Shown here piece after piece: positions 1-9,020 of a DNA stretch of 27,351 nt (the first letter of the stretch is position 1; each line of letters begins with the position of its first letter). The translations under genes and the position numbers were made by a program. The notes beneath the pieces were generated by a model. That model was not told the DNA's origin. It did not search any database and was given only the letters and a program-made list of their open reading frames with translations. This DNA comes from Bacteroidales bacterium (GTDB taxonomy: Bacteria > Bacteroidota > Bacteroidia > Bacteroidales > UBA932), in contig JAFUQW010000141.1 in NCBI GenBank assembly GCA_017472115.1, forward strand, positions 1-27,351. Reading direction: 5' to 3'.

Positions 1-92
1 ACTTTATGATGTGCGGCAGGCTGAGAAGCCATGACCGCTTTTTTGACCTTAAAGATAGTATGTGGGCTTGATTTTTATTACAACGGGCGTAA

Positions 93-314
93 AAACGAAA
101 GTTTTTATGTAAGTTTGTCGGATGTACCAGAACAGGAATACGTATAATTGAGCAGGCCGATGAGACTATGGAGATTTCCTTACAGGAAATACGGTTGTCT
201 CAAGAACTGCTGATGCCTGCAAAGATGTTTATGCATGGTGATGATCTGATTGTCTATCATTGTGAAGGAGACACATTGTTTTCAATGATAGCAAATGTTC
301 TATTGATATTTTAG
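93..314 (+). pseudogene. possible remnant of a 6-bladed beta-propeller (TolB-like) gene
   Basis: The first 324 bases hold no intact gene. One frame stays open from 93 to the stop at 312-314. Its middle, with stretches such as EIRLSQELLMPAKMF and GDDLIVYHCEGDTLF, reads like the first blade of the BF3164/TolB-like lipoproteins common in Bacteroidales (a hydrophobic strand, 'LL.P..m', then 'dLIvy...gd.lf'). There is no convincing start with a ribosome site, no signal peptide, and the frame ends after about 70 codons, where the family has over 300. I infer a decayed fragment upstream of the efflux operon. The similarity is from memory of the family pattern and is weak, so chance is a real alternative. 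Confidence 0.25.
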
Positions 315-324
315 AAGAAAAGAA

Positions 325-1404
325 ATGAGAATGTTATTGAAAATAATGATGGTCGCGTATGTGGCTATTTCGGTGCTTGCCTGCAGAAATACCACTACAG
401 ACGAGTTGAAGGACGGAAAGGCCGTTGCCGTACCGGAAGTGAACGAAGTCGAGGTGATTACTTTAGAAAGGACGGACTTCGCCAACCAGTTGTTGACTAA
501 CGGCAAGCTGAAGGCGGTACGTAGGGCCTCGCTGTCGTTCGGAGCAGATGGTGTCGTGTCGGCTTTGAATGTGTCGAACGGCGGGAGAATCGCTGCAGGA
601 AATGTGATTGCTCAACTCGACAGGCCGGATCTCAAGTTGTCCCTGGAAGCAGCCCAGATTGCCTTGGAGAAGGCTGAACTGGATTTCTATGATGTGCTTG
701 CAGGTCAGGGGTATGCCGCTAAGGACACTGCTGGCGTACCGGATAATGTTCTTGCTATGGCAAAGATGCGTTCGGGCTACACATCTGCAAAGAACAGTCT
801 TGAACGGGCCCGACTTGACTATGAGGGTGCAGTCCTTAAGGCTCCGTACGACGGAAAGGTCGCAGACCTTAAGCTGAAGAAGTATGACAGGACTACGGCT
901 GATTCTTTCTGCATCGTAATCGACGACACACACCTTGATGTGGATTTCTCGGTGATGGAGTCTGAATATGCATTTCTGGAGAAAGGATTGCTGGTAAGGG
1001 TGATTCCTTTTGCGGATCCTTCAAAGTCTGTTGTGGGCAAGGTCAGCGAGATAAATCCGACCGTTGACAAGAACGGTCAGATTGCAGTCCGTGCCACTGT
1101 CCGTAATGACGGATCGCTGATCGACGGCATGAATGTAAAGGTAATCGTGGAGCGTATGATGCCTGGACAGTTAGTGGTGCCGAGAAGTGCAGTCGTTGTA
1201 CGTGACAATCTCGATGTGCTGTTCACTTATACTGATGACGGAGTTGCGCATTGGACATACGTAAACATTGTCCGTTCGAACGGAGATTCGCACGTGGTGA
1301 CTGCCAACACCGACAGAGGTGCGAAACTCAATGAGGGAGACAAGGTGATCGTCAAGGGCAATCTTAACCTTGCCGACGGATCGAAAGTACAGTTAAAGAA
1401 CTAA
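325..1404 (+). CDS. RND efflux periplasmic adaptor lipoprotein (HlyD/MFP family)
   Basis: This is the membrane fusion protein of a tripartite RND pump, linking the inner membrane permease to an outer membrane channel. The N-terminus is a lipoprotein signal with lipobox VLAC and lipidated Cys20. A barrel-sandwich (lipoyl-like) half follows at about residues 70-100, then a short helical hairpin at about 103-165, the second lipoyl half (APYDGKVADL), a beta-barrel and a membrane-proximal domain containing VVPRSAVVV. At 359 residues it is of usual size. The start at 325 follows an A/G-rich leader (agaagaaaagaa); an ATG two codons later is possible. It lies 4 bases before the first permease gene, so the two are surely cotranscribed. 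The substrate cannot be told from sequence. Confidence 0.93.
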   Translation: MRMLLKIMMVAYVAISVLACRNTTTDELKDGKAVAVPEVNEVEVITLERTDFANQLLTNGKLKAVRRASLSFGADGVVSALNVSNGGRIAAGNVIAQLDRPDLKLSLEAAQIALEKAELDFYDVLAGQGYAAKDTAGVPDNVLAMAKMRSGYTSAKNSLERARLDYEGAVLKAPYDGKVADLKLKKYDRTTADSFCIVIDDTHLDVDFSVMESEYAFLEKGLLVRVIPFADPSKSVVGKVSEINPTVDKNGQIAVRATVRNDGSLIDGMNVKVIVERMMPGQLVVPRSAVVVRDNLDVLFTYTDDGVAHWTYVNIVRSNGDSHVVTANTDRGAKLNEGDKVIVKGNLNLADGSKVQLKN

Positions 1405-1408
1405 GATT

Positions 1409-4400
1409 ATGCTGAAGACCCTGTTGGACAGACCGATTTCCGTGACTATGATGATGCTGGTGGTGGTCGTGCTCGGAATTGTGAGCACGAGGCTTCTGCC
1501 TGTGTCGTTGATTCCTGATGTGGATATTCCTTACATCACCGTTCAGGCCGTATCATCTCAGATGTCTGCCCGTGAGATGGACGAGAGTGTTGTCAGGACT
1601 CTCCGTCAGCAGCTGATGCAGGTTAACGGCGTCGAGGACATCACTGCCGAATCCCGTGACGGTGTCGGTACAATAAAGATGACGTTCAGCCACGGCTCTG
1701 ATATGGATTATGTCTTTGTTGAAGTCAATGAGAAGATCGACAGGTGCATGTCGGCTCTTCCCGACATAGACCGTCCCAAGGTGCTGAAGGCGAGTGCGAC
1801 CGATATTCCAGCCTTCTATATAAACATGACGCCTGCAGATGATACGGATGAGGCCTTTCATCGTATGAGCCGCTTTGCTCAGGATGTGATCAGCAAGCGT
1901 CTCGAACAGCAGGAAGAGGTGGCCATGGTGGATGTGAGCGGATATGTCGATGACCAGATCATGATAATTCCTGACCATAGGAAACTGGATCAGTTGGGAC
2001 TGACCCGGCAGCAGTTCGAGAATATCGTGAATTCTTCCAATATACATCTCGGTTCATTGACTATCCATGATGGCCAGTACAGATATAATGTCAAGTTTCT
2101 TTCAAGCGTAGGCACCGTCAGCGACATAGAGGAAATATGGTTCCGTATCGGCGACAGAGTGATGCAGATAAAGGATGTTGCAGTGGTGGAGCAGCAGCCG
2201 GCCAAGATGACTGGACTTGTGCGTTCCGACGGTAAGCGTGCCGTGTGCATGGCTGTGATAAAGCAGAGTGATGCGAGAATGGCCGATCTGCGCAGAAGTA
2301 TGGACGCCATGATGAATGACTTCTCGCGCGAGTACCCGGAGATAGAGTTCACTGTGACACGTGACCAGACCCAGCTTCTCGAGTATTCTATAAACAACCT
2401 TGTGCAGAATATAGTTGCGGGAATCCTGCTTGCGTGTCTCGTGATCTTCCTCTTTATGAGGGATTTCCGCTCTCCGGCCCTCGTGTCCCTTACTATGCCG
2501 GTAGCCTTGATATTCTCTATGGCTGTATTCTATGTGGTTGGGATCTCCATCAACATTATCTCGCTGTCCGGACTCCTGCTCGGAGTAGGTATGATGGCCG
2601 ACAACACCATAATCCTTGTCGATAACATTACCGGAAGATGGCTGAGAGGTGAAGTCTTGAGAGAAGCCGTGATCAAAGGAACCAAAGAAGTCGCAGGACC
2701 GATGCTCAGTTCCGTACTTACGACTTGCGCCGTATTCATTCCTCTTGTGTTTGTCAGCGGAATTGCAGGCGAACTTTTCTTTGATCAGGCTATGGCGGTC
2801 ACGGTTGTACTTCTGACATCATACGTGGTTACTCTGACTGTGATCCCTGTATATTATTATTGGTGGTACAGGAGGCTCCCGTCCTACAGACCGCATCCTT
2901 TGCTTGAACGCATATCCTTCGATGAACCTCTCCGCAGATGGGATGAGAGAGTTATGGAATGGTTCATCGACCATAGGGCTGTGGCATGGAGCATCCTTGC
3001 AGTCTCGGCAGCCGGTATGGTGTTCTGCTTTGTCCTGATGCCAAAGGAAAGGCTGCCTGAGATGACATATACTGAAACTGTAATGACCATCGACTGGAAC
3101 GAACAGATAGGAATCGAGGAGAACGAACGCAGGGTTGCAGGACTGGAGGAATTGGTAAGAGCCGAAAGCAGTCAGATCACTTCCATGGTAGGAATGCAGC
3201 GATTCGTGTTGGGCCACAGCGGAGAACTGGGAGTAAGTGAGACATCGGTCTATGTGAATTGCAGTAGCATGGATATATTGGAGGGCGTCAAGGCTATGCT
3301 TGCAGAAACCGTATCGGAACTTTATCCTTCTGCTGTGTATGGCTTCGAAGTATCCGGGAATATCTTCGACGCGGTGTTCGCTGACAAGGAAGCGCCTTTG
3401 ACTGCAAGGATAAGGCCTGCTTCTCTTCCGCGCCTTGAAGTTGAGGGACTGCGTACGCTTTTGGGCAGAATCCGTGAGGGACTGCCTGATGTGCATATTG
3501 AGGATGTGCCCGTAAAGACAGACGTCCTTTTCATTGCAGATCCGCAGATGATGACCTTGTATGACATATCATTCTCGGAACTGTCGTCTCTTCTGAAGAA
3601 TTCCCTGAACGAGAACCGCCTCTTCTCTATCGTTCAAGGTGCAAGGACGGTGCCTGTGCTTACAGGCGATGATGCAGGAAATCTTGCGGAGATACTTTCC
3701 GGGAAGTTCATTGTCAAGGACGGATTCAGGATACCGGTGTCGGAACTTATGCGTCAGACCTATATCGAGGATTTCAAGACCGTGGTGTCAGGTGCAGAGG
3801 GCAATTATTATCCTTTGGAGATAGATGCGGATGATGTGCCGCAAGTGATGGACGCAGTGGATTCGGTGGTGAGAGGGGATGACGGGTATGAAGTAAGCTA
3901 CAGCGGGGCGTGGTTCTCTAATAGGAAGATGGTTCTCGAGCTCCTGCTTGTGCTGATTGTGGCAGTAGTGCTGCTATATCTGATCCTGGCTTCTCAGTTC
4001 GAATCTCTTCTTCAGCCGCTGATAATCCTCTCGGAGATAGTCGTGGATGTGTTTGCATCCCTGCTTGTCCTGTGGGCCATGGGGTTGAGCATCAATCTGA
4101 TGTCTATGATAGGCCTGGTTGTAATCAGCGGAATCGTGATCAACGACTCCATCCTGAAGATAGATACGATCAACAGGATGAGGAAGGAGGGCATGCATCT
4201 GCGGCAGGCTGTGACGGAGGCAAGCAGCAGGAGGATGAAGGCAATCATAATGACTTCGCTCACGACAATTCTTGCTGTCTGTCCTTTCCTCAGCCGGGGC
4301 AATATGGGCGACGATCTGCAGTATCCGATGTCGATTGTTATCATAGTGGGTATGAGTATAGGTACTCTTGTGAGTCTGTTTGTGCTTCCGGCGCTTTATT

Positions 4401-4474
4401 ATTCCATATATCATAGGAAAGAGATAAAGTCTGTCATTCCGAGCGAAGTCGGGGAATCTGATGAGTATAGATGA
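1409..4474 (+). CDS. RND efflux permease, first of a tandem pair (AcrB/MdtB-like)
   Basis: This is a proton-driven inner membrane transporter of the HAE/AcrB superfamily, 1021 residues. The N-terminus (LLDRPISVTMMMLVVVVLGI) is the first membrane helix, followed by a large periplasmic porter loop, helices 2-6 from about residue 325, a second porter loop and helices 8-12 from about 845. The helix-4 proton relay motif reads GMMADNTIILVDN, with Asp398-Asn399 at the AcrB Asp407-Asp408 positions; the DN form is common. Helix 10 reads Asn912-Asp913 where AcrB has Lys940-Asn941. The last 15 or so residues (SVIPSEVGESDEYR) are encoded by a dispersed repeat, not by family sequence. The stop overlaps the next start as ATGA. 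It belongs with the adaptor upstream and the second permease downstream. Confidence 0.95.
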   Translation: MLKTLLDRPISVTMMMLVVVVLGIVSTRLLPVSLIPDVDIPYITVQAVSSQMSAREMDESVVRTLRQQLMQVNGVEDITAESRDGVGTIKMTFSHGSDMDYVFVEVNEKIDRCMSALPDIDRPKVLKASATDIPAFYINMTPADDTDEAFHRMSRFAQDVISKRLEQQEEVAMVDVSGYVDDQIMIIPDHRKLDQLGLTRQQFENIVNSSNIHLGSLTIHDGQYRYNVKFLSSVGTVSDIEEIWFRIGDRVMQIKDVAVVEQQPAKMTGLVRSDGKRAVCMAVIKQSDARMADLRRSMDAMMNDFSREYPEIEFTVTRDQTQLLEYSINNLVQNIVAGILLACLVIFLFMRDFRSPALVSLTMPVALIFSMAVFYVVGISINIISLSGLLLGVGMMADNTIILVDNITGRWLRGEVLREAVIKGTKEVAGPMLSSVLTTCAVFIPLVFVSGIAGELFFDQAMAVTVVLLTSYVVTLTVIPVYYYWWYRRLPSYRPHPLLERISFDEPLRRWDERVMEWFIDHRAVAWSILAVSAAGMVFCFVLMPKERLPEMTYTETVMTIDWNEQIGIEENERRVAGLEELVRAESSQITSMVGMQRFVLGHSGELGVSETSVYVNCSSMDILEGVKAMLAETVSELYPSAVYGFEVSGNIFDAVFADKEAPLTARIRPASLPRLEVEGLRTLLGRIREGLPDVHIEDVPVKTDVLFIADPQMMTLYDISFSELSSLLKNSLNENRLFSIVQGARTVPVLTGDDAGNLAEILSGKFIVKDGFRIPVSELMRQTYIEDFKTVVSGAEGNYYPLEIDADDVPQVMDAVDSVVRGDDGYEVSYSGAWFSNRKMVLELLLVLIVAVVLLYLILASQFESLLQPLIILSEIVVDVFASLLVLWAMGLSINLMSMIGLVVISGIVINDSILKIDTINRMRKEGMHLRQAVTEASSRRMKAIIMTSLTTILAVCPFLSRGNMGDDLQYPMSIVIIVGMSIGTLVSLFVLPALYYSIYHRKEIKSVIPSEVGESDEYR
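4433..4460 (+). repeat. dispersed 'GTCATTYCGAG' repeat, copy 1, coding
   Basis: The stretch begins GTCATTCCGAGCGAAG and ends GGGGAATCTG. It is of the short intergenic repeat type scattered through many bacterial genomes (GTCATT-C/T-CGAGCGAAG...GAATCT). Here it lies inside the 3' end of the first RND permease gene and encodes VIPSEVGES. A second copy starts at 12359, and a possible partial one lies at 15643 (shared 12-mer GTCATTTCGAGT between those two). Seen directly: the sequence match among copies and the reading frame. Inferred: that it was inserted. Confidence 0.6.
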
Positions 4475-7400
4475 ATATGAGACGGATTTCATCATTCTCT
4501 GTATTGTTGGTAATGGTTGTGCTATCCGTAATCGGCATAGCCTCGCTTCCTATGCTCAATATCCAGTACAAGCCTTCGTTGCCGGGCAGGACAATGACAG
4601 TTTCCTTCTCTTATCCGGGAGCATCTCCGGAAATTATAGAAGCTGAAGTGACCTCAAGGATCGAAGGAATCATGGCACGTATGTCCGGGAATACCGGCAC
4701 TTCATCGGTGTCATCCCTCGGCTACGGCAGCGCATCGGTCACCTTCAGCAGACGTACGGATATGACGGCAGCGCGTCTGGAACTGGCTTCTGCACTCAGA
4801 AACATATATTCCGAACTGCCTGACGGAGTGTCCTATCCGTCCATATCCCACGATGCATCAGGCCGTAAGACTTCTACAGCCGTTTCGTATCTTATAAAGG
4901 GTAGCATGCCTTCTCAGGAAATAGAGAAATATGTCCGCGAACATATTATGCCCGCCATTTCATCTGTGGAGGGTGTTGACAATGTATCCTTATATGGTGC
5001 GACTCCTTATCATTGGGTGATAACATTCGATGCTGCCAAGGCAGCTTCAGCCGGAGTTGATGCTGCCGATATAGCAGCAGCATTCCAGAATGCATATTCA
5101 GAGAACCTGACAGGTATCTCTGATGCCGGGAACGAAACCGTAGCAGTAAGGCTTGCCTCAATGAATGGTGGCGAGGACTTCGGAAGCATACCTGTAAAGA
5201 ACGCTGAGGGACGGATCATCTTTCTCCGTGATCTTGCTGACTGGAAATATCAGGAGTCCTTGCCGGCATCATATTACAGAGTGAACGGACTCAATACGAT
5301 TACTCTTTCTACGAGTGTTGCGGGAGACGTAAATCTTCTGACCGTTACTGAGGAAATCCGCGAGACGATGCTTGAACTGCAGCGGAATTTCCCGCAAGAA
5401 ATCACAGCAAGCATAGCTTACGATTCTTCAGAGTATGTGTCAGCTGAATTGGACAAGATATATATGCGTACAGGCCTGTGTATCCTTATTCTTCTGCTTT
5501 TCGTGTTCCTCGTGAGCCGTTCATGGAGGTATATGGTCATTATCGTCCTGACGCTTGCCGTGAATCTTCTGATTTCCCTTGCTATATATGCATTTGCGGG
5601 GATAAGTATCCATATATATACTCTTGCCGGTATCACTGTCTCGCTCGGAATTGTGATTGATACATCTATCGTTATGATAGACCATTACTCCCGTTTCCGT
5701 GACAGGAAGGCTTTCCCGTCAGTAGTAGCCGCCACGGTCACGACGGTTGCCGCACTTCTGATGGTGCTCCTGCTTCCTGAAAGCGAAAAAGCCAACCTGA
5801 AGGACTTCATATATGTGATTATACTGAATCTGTCGGTTTCCCTTATCGTGTCATGGCTTTTTATTCCGGCACTCATGGAGTATCTCCCTGTCCGTTTCTC
5901 AGATGCTTCATCGGCTTTCAGGAAGAAACGTCGTCATGTCAGAAACCTGAAACGTTACGGAAGATATATAGACTGGGGAAGGAAGCACCGGTGGGTATAT
6001 ATAACGGTATTCGTACTGGCTTTCGGATTGCCGTTATGTGTGCTTCCGACCGCTTCCAGACTTGAAAGCATTCAGGACAAAAGCTTGTGGCAGAGGGGAG
6101 TGGAGAAATTTGTGTCGTGGAAGCCATACGAAGAAAACCGTCAGATCATAGACAAGATTGCCGGTTCATCATTTGCAGCCTTCCATAGGGCCCTGGGCCG
6201 TTCGAATTTCTATCGTGAGCCTCAGCAGAATACCCTTCATATCCATGCAGGCATGCTTGAGGGATGTACCGTACATCAGCTCAATGAGGTGGTAAAGTCT
6301 ATGGAGAATTACCTTGCCGGCTTTGACGAGATAAAGGTATTCACTACAAATGTCACTTCATACGACAATGCATCCATTACAGTAGAGTTCAAGCCTGAAT
6401 TCGAGAATACATCATTCCCTTTGCATCTGAAGGCGCAGGTGACATCGATGGCTATCAATTTCGGCGGGGCCAACTGGTCGGTTTACGGTATAGACGAAAA
6501 CGGATTCAACAACAACATCGTAACGAATTATAAAAGCCATAGGATTACTCTTACGGGATATAACTATCAGGAACTTGAAGGTTATGCCGAGTATCTGAAG
6601 AAATATCTCTCAGTCAACAGAAGGGTTTCAGGAGCGGAAATCTGGGGCGCGGGATGGAACGGCAGGCCACGTACGGAGTTCAATATGTCGTATGATTTCG
6701 AGAAGATGGCTCTTGCAGGCATATCTCCGTATTCCTATTATTCTGCCTTACATTCCCAGCTTTATGACGAGGTCGTGACCTCTGTCAATACCGATGGGGA
6801 GATCACTGAGGTCGTCCTGCGTTCGTCCGATCTGGATGATTACGACTACTGGCATGTACTTAATGTACCTGTAAGCACAGATGAGTTGTCTGTTCCGCTT
6901 TCGTCGGTCGGGAGCATAGAAAAACGTCGGTCCGGCATAAGCATATCCAAGAATCTGCAGTCATACGAACTGAATGTATGTTTTGATTTCATCGGAAGCT
7001 ATGAATTGTCACGCAGGGTGATAGGGGAGGCTGTCGATCACATGAATGACGTCATTCTTCCTGTAGGATACAAAGCGCATGATACGCAAGGAGGATGGTG
7101 GGAGGAAAACAAGGAGATGTATGCATGGCTGATATTCCTGATAATAGCTGCGATATTCGTTGCTCTTGCAGTCGCTTTCGAATCGTTGAAGTATCCTGCT
7201 GCCGTCATATTCATGATACCGGTCTCATTCATCGGTCTCTTCCTTACATTCGGGCTTTCGGATCTTTCCTTCGATCAGGGAGGATTCGCTGCCTTCGTGA
7301 TGCTGTCCGGCATCGTTGTAAATGCCGGTATATATCTGATACATAGCTATATGAGTGTGTCGAACGAAAGTGGAGTCATCGTGCGTTATGGAATACGTAG

Positions 7401-7620
7401 TTATCTGAAGGCTTTCAGCCGTAAGTTCCGCCCTATATTGCTTACGATAATTTCGACTGTCCTCGGCCTGATACCTTTCCTTACGGACGGCCCGGAAGAA
7501 GTGTTCTGGTTTGATTTTGCTGTCGGCACCATTTCCGGAATGCTCTTCTCTATAATAGCCGTGGTTCTCGTTCTTCCGGTTTTCGTCGTCAGAACTGATT
7601 CCTTTGGAGATCGAGGATAA
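4471..7620 (+). CDS. RND efflux permease, second of a tandem pair (divergent partner)
   Basis: This is a second AcrB-superfamily permease, 1049 residues, starting inside the stop codon of the first (ATGA overlap), which implies translational coupling. It has the standard plan: first helix at about 8-28, porter loop, helices from about 330, second loop, and helices from about 880. The helix-4 motif reads GIVIDTSIVMIDH, keeping an acidic residue (Asp397) but with Thr398 next to it. Helix 10 reads GIVVNAGIYLIHS, with Asn951 and no acidic residue following. It is clearly diverged from its neighbour and not a recent duplicate. One adaptor plus two unlike permeases recalls E. coli MdtABC, whose permeases form a mixed trimer; a mixed trimer here is inference. 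No TolC-like gene is in the operon. Confidence 0.94.
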   Translation: MNMRRISSFSVLLVMVVLSVIGIASLPMLNIQYKPSLPGRTMTVSFSYPGASPEIIEAEVTSRIEGIMARMSGNTGTSSVSSLGYGSASVTFSRRTDMTAARLELASALRNIYSELPDGVSYPSISHDASGRKTSTAVSYLIKGSMPSQEIEKYVREHIMPAISSVEGVDNVSLYGATPYHWVITFDAAKAASAGVDAADIAAAFQNAYSENLTGISDAGNETVAVRLASMNGGEDFGSIPVKNAEGRIIFLRDLADWKYQESLPASYYRVNGLNTITLSTSVAGDVNLLTVTEEIRETMLELQRNFPQEITASIAYDSSEYVSAELDKIYMRTGLCILILLLFVFLVSRSWRYMVIIVLTLAVNLLISLAIYAFAGISIHIYTLAGITVSLGIVIDTSIVMIDHYSRFRDRKAFPSVVAATVTTVAALLMVLLLPESEKANLKDFIYVIILNLSVSLIVSWLFIPALMEYLPVRFSDASSAFRKKRRHVRNLKRYGRYIDWGRKHRWVYITVFVLAFGLPLCVLPTASRLESIQDKSLWQRGVEKFVSWKPYEENRQIIDKIAGSSFAAFHRALGRSNFYREPQQNTLHIHAGMLEGCTVHQLNEVVKSMENYLAGFDEIKVFTTNVTSYDNASITVEFKPEFENTSFPLHLKAQVTSMAINFGGANWSVYGIDENGFNNNIVTNYKSHRITLTGYNYQELEGYAEYLKKYLSVNRRVSGAEIWGAGWNGRPRTEFNMSYDFEKMALAGISPYSYYSALHSQLYDEVVTSVNTDGEITEVVLRSSDLDDYDYWHVLNVPVSTDELSVPLSSVGSIEKRRSGISISKNLQSYELNVCFDFIGSYELSRRVIGEAVDHMNDVILPVGYKAHDTQGGWWEENKEMYAWLIFLIIAAIFVALAVAFESLKYPAAVIFMIPVSFIGLFLTFGLSDLSFDQGGFAAFVMLSGIVVNAGIYLIHSYMSVSNESGVIVRYGIRSYLKAFSRKFRPILLTIISTVLGLIPFLTDGPEEVFWFDFAVGTISGMLFSIIAVVLVLPVFVVRTDSFGDRG

Positions 7621-7634
7621 TATGATTATTTTTG
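7603..7634 (+). promoter_or_regulatory. Bacteroidota-type promoter for the xerC-like gene
   Basis: TTTG at 7603-7606 and TATTTTTG at 7627-7634 are spaced by exactly 20 bases, matching the Bacteroidota -33 (TTTG) and -7 (TAnnTTTG) elements. The -33 element lies inside the last codons of the upstream permease. The predicted transcript starts near 7638, giving a leader of about 16 bases before the ATG at 7654. This suggests that the recombinase gene is transcribed independently of the efflux operon. Confidence 0.65.
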
Positions 7635-7653
7635 CCGTCAGAGTTTCGAATTC

Positions 7654-8646
7654 ATGCATCTGATAGACTCATACATCGTATATCTCAGGAATGTCAGAAG
7701 ATATTCCGAAAGGACGGTGTGTATATATAAGGAAGTATTGGACAGATATGTAGAACGTGTATCAGATGGTTCTACGGATTTTTCAGACAAGGATTTGATT
7801 GAGTCTTTAAATGTGTCTGAAATAAGGAGTTATGAGGTTTATCTCATGAATGACTGCAAAATGATTCCACGTACGGTCGGTCTTCATCTCTCGGCCTTGA
7901 GCGGGTTCTGCCGCTACCTTGTGAATCGGAATCTTATGAAATCCAATCCGGTGAGGTTGGTTGCCAAGCCAAAGGTGGAGAAGAGGCTGCCTTCATTCTA
8001 TAAGAAGGAATCGATGGAGGAATATTTCAGTAATTCCGAGCATTCTGTTTCCCGTGAGGAACTTGACGGATTTCTTCAGGCTCCGCTGTCCGTTTCCGGA
8101 AAGAAGGCATACGAAAAGAGGCTTGCAAGGCTTATTGTCTCGGCCTTGTATTCTTTGGGAATCCGTCGCTCGGAACTTATCGGACTGACCGTCGGGAATA
8201 TTGATTTTGGCCGAAAAGTTGTCAAAGTTCGCGGAAAAGGCGATAAAATGCGAGAAATTCCGCTCATAGTTTCATTGTCTGAAGAAATTTTATTATATTT
8301 GGAAGCAGTTGAGGCTTTGTGCGGAGGGGAAAGGTCTTTGAAAGAACCGCTTCTGGTCACGTACAAGGGTGCAGCCCTGTATCCGTCGTATGTTGACAGG
8401 GTGATAAAGTCTGAGCTTAAGGATGTCAAAGGCATCACAGGACGCAGGTCCCCTCATGCCTTGAGGCATTCTCTTGCAACCGAACTGATGAATGAGGATA
8501 CAGACCTTAATTCCATCAAGGAACTTCTCGGACATTCGTCACTTGCGGCTACTCAGATCTATACCCACAGCAGCATTGCCCGACTCAAGGATATTTATAA
8601 ACAAGCCCATCCAAGGGCAAAAAACGGAGGTAAACATGGAGATTAG
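7654..8646 (+). CDS. tyrosine recombinase, XerC/XerD-like
   Basis: This is a site-specific DNA recombinase of the phage integrase family, 330 residues. It has an N-terminal SAM-like core-binding domain (about 1-115) and a C-terminal catalytic domain. The catalytic set is complete: Arg171 (GIRRSEL), Lys195 (RGKGDK), His268 and Arg271 (PHALRHS), His294 (LLGHSS) and nucleophile Tyr303 (QIYTH). Xer proteins resolve chromosome dimers at dif. Placement next to a hibernation factor gene, lack of flanking repeats and codon use like its neighbours favour a housekeeping Xer role over a mobile-element integrase. The protein is slightly longer than E. coli XerC/D (298), mostly through an insert at about 120-145. 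It has its own promoter and overlaps the next gene by 11 bases. XerC versus XerD cannot be settled. Confidence 0.88.
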   Translation: MHLIDSYIVYLRNVRRYSERTVCIYKEVLDRYVERVSDGSTDFSDKDLIESLNVSEIRSYEVYLMNDCKMIPRTVGLHLSALSGFCRYLVNRNLMKSNPVRLVAKPKVEKRLPSFYKKESMEEYFSNSEHSVSREELDGFLQAPLSVSGKKAYEKRLARLIVSALYSLGIRRSELIGLTVGNIDFGRKVVKVRGKGDKMREIPLIVSLSEEILLYLEAVEALCGGERSLKEPLLVTYKGAALYPSYVDRVIKSELKDVKGITGRRSPHALRHSLATELMNEDTDLNSIKELLGHSSLAATQIYTHSSIARLKDIYKQAHPRAKNGGKHGD

Positions 8647-8926
8647 AGTTCAATCCATCAAGTTCAATGCAGATCAGAAATTGCTGGACTTTGTAGAGAA
8701 GAAGTTCTCAAGAATCGAGAAATTCTACGATGCGATTACAGGAGTGGATGTAGCGCTTTCATTGCTTCCAGACCACGAAAACAAGAATGTAAAGGTGCAG
8801 GTGAACATTCCAGGAAGCACCATCGTGGTGGAGAAGAATGCAAAGACCTTCGAAGATGCAGTTGTTGACTGCGCAGACATTCTTAAGGAGAAACTTGTGA
8901 AAGTAAAGGAGAAAAGAGCAGAATAA
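8636..8926 (+). CDS. hpf: ribosome hibernation promoting factor (HPF/RaiA family)
   Basis: This is a small ribosome-binding protein that occupies the decoding centre in stationary phase or stress. The start at 8636 is chosen because a strong GGAGG lies 5 bases upstream and the product then begins MEIRVQSIKFNAD, the usual first strand. The 96 residues show the beta-alpha-beta-beta-beta-alpha plan: strand 1, helix LLDFVEKKFSRIEKF, strands with the typical VVEKNAKTFEDAV, then helix 2 ending in a Lys-rich tail. It is the short form with no C-terminal dimerisation extension. It overlaps the end of the recombinase gene by 11 bases and is followed by a terminator. In many Bacteroidales this pair is followed by tRNA genes and tuf; here it is not. 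Confidence 0.92.
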   Translation: MEIRVQSIKFNADQKLLDFVEKKFSRIEKFYDAITGVDVALSLLPDHENKNVKVQVNIPGSTIVVEKNAKTFEDAVVDCADILKEKLVKVKEKRAE

Positions 8927-8944
8927 ACTATTCAGACTTTAAGG

Positions 8945-8970
8945 CAGCACCTTCCGGTGCTGTTTTTTTT
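8945..8970 (+). terminator. intrinsic terminator after hpf
   Basis: CAGCACC (8945-8951), loop TTCC, GGTGCTG (8956-8962) form a perfect 7 bp stem, followed by eight T residues (8963-8970). It ends the xerC-hpf transcript and is the clearest classical terminator in the window. Confidence 0.92.
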
Positions 8971-8978
8971 ATGTAGTT

Positions 8979-9013
8979 TTTGGTCATATTTTACGTCTAA
9001 AATATTACCTTTG
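8979..9013 (+). promoter_or_regulatory. promoter for holA
   Basis: TACCTTTG at 9006-9013 is an exact TAnnTTTG -7 element. The nearest TTTG (8979-8982) is 23 bases upstream, slightly more than the usual 19-21. If transcription starts about 4 bases after the element, the leader before the ATG at 9021 is only a few bases, so the mRNA would be nearly leaderless. Confidence 0.5.
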
Positions 9014-9020
9014 TAAGATT

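Noticed and set aside
2819..3496. Long antisense open frame (225 codons) within the first RND permease
   Set aside because: It is fully inside a well supported gene on the other strand, has Cys/His/Ser-rich composition typical of a shadow frame and no family features.
7654..8646. Tyrosine recombinase as a sign of an integrated element
   Set aside because: No attachment repeats, tRNA target, phage or conjugation genes are nearby, and it is paired with hpf, which fits a housekeeping Xer protein.
8927..9020. tRNA genes after hpf, as in the common xerC-hpf-tRNA-tuf order
   Set aside because: The 94-base gap holds a terminator and a promoter; no cloverleaf or CCA-end pattern is visible.
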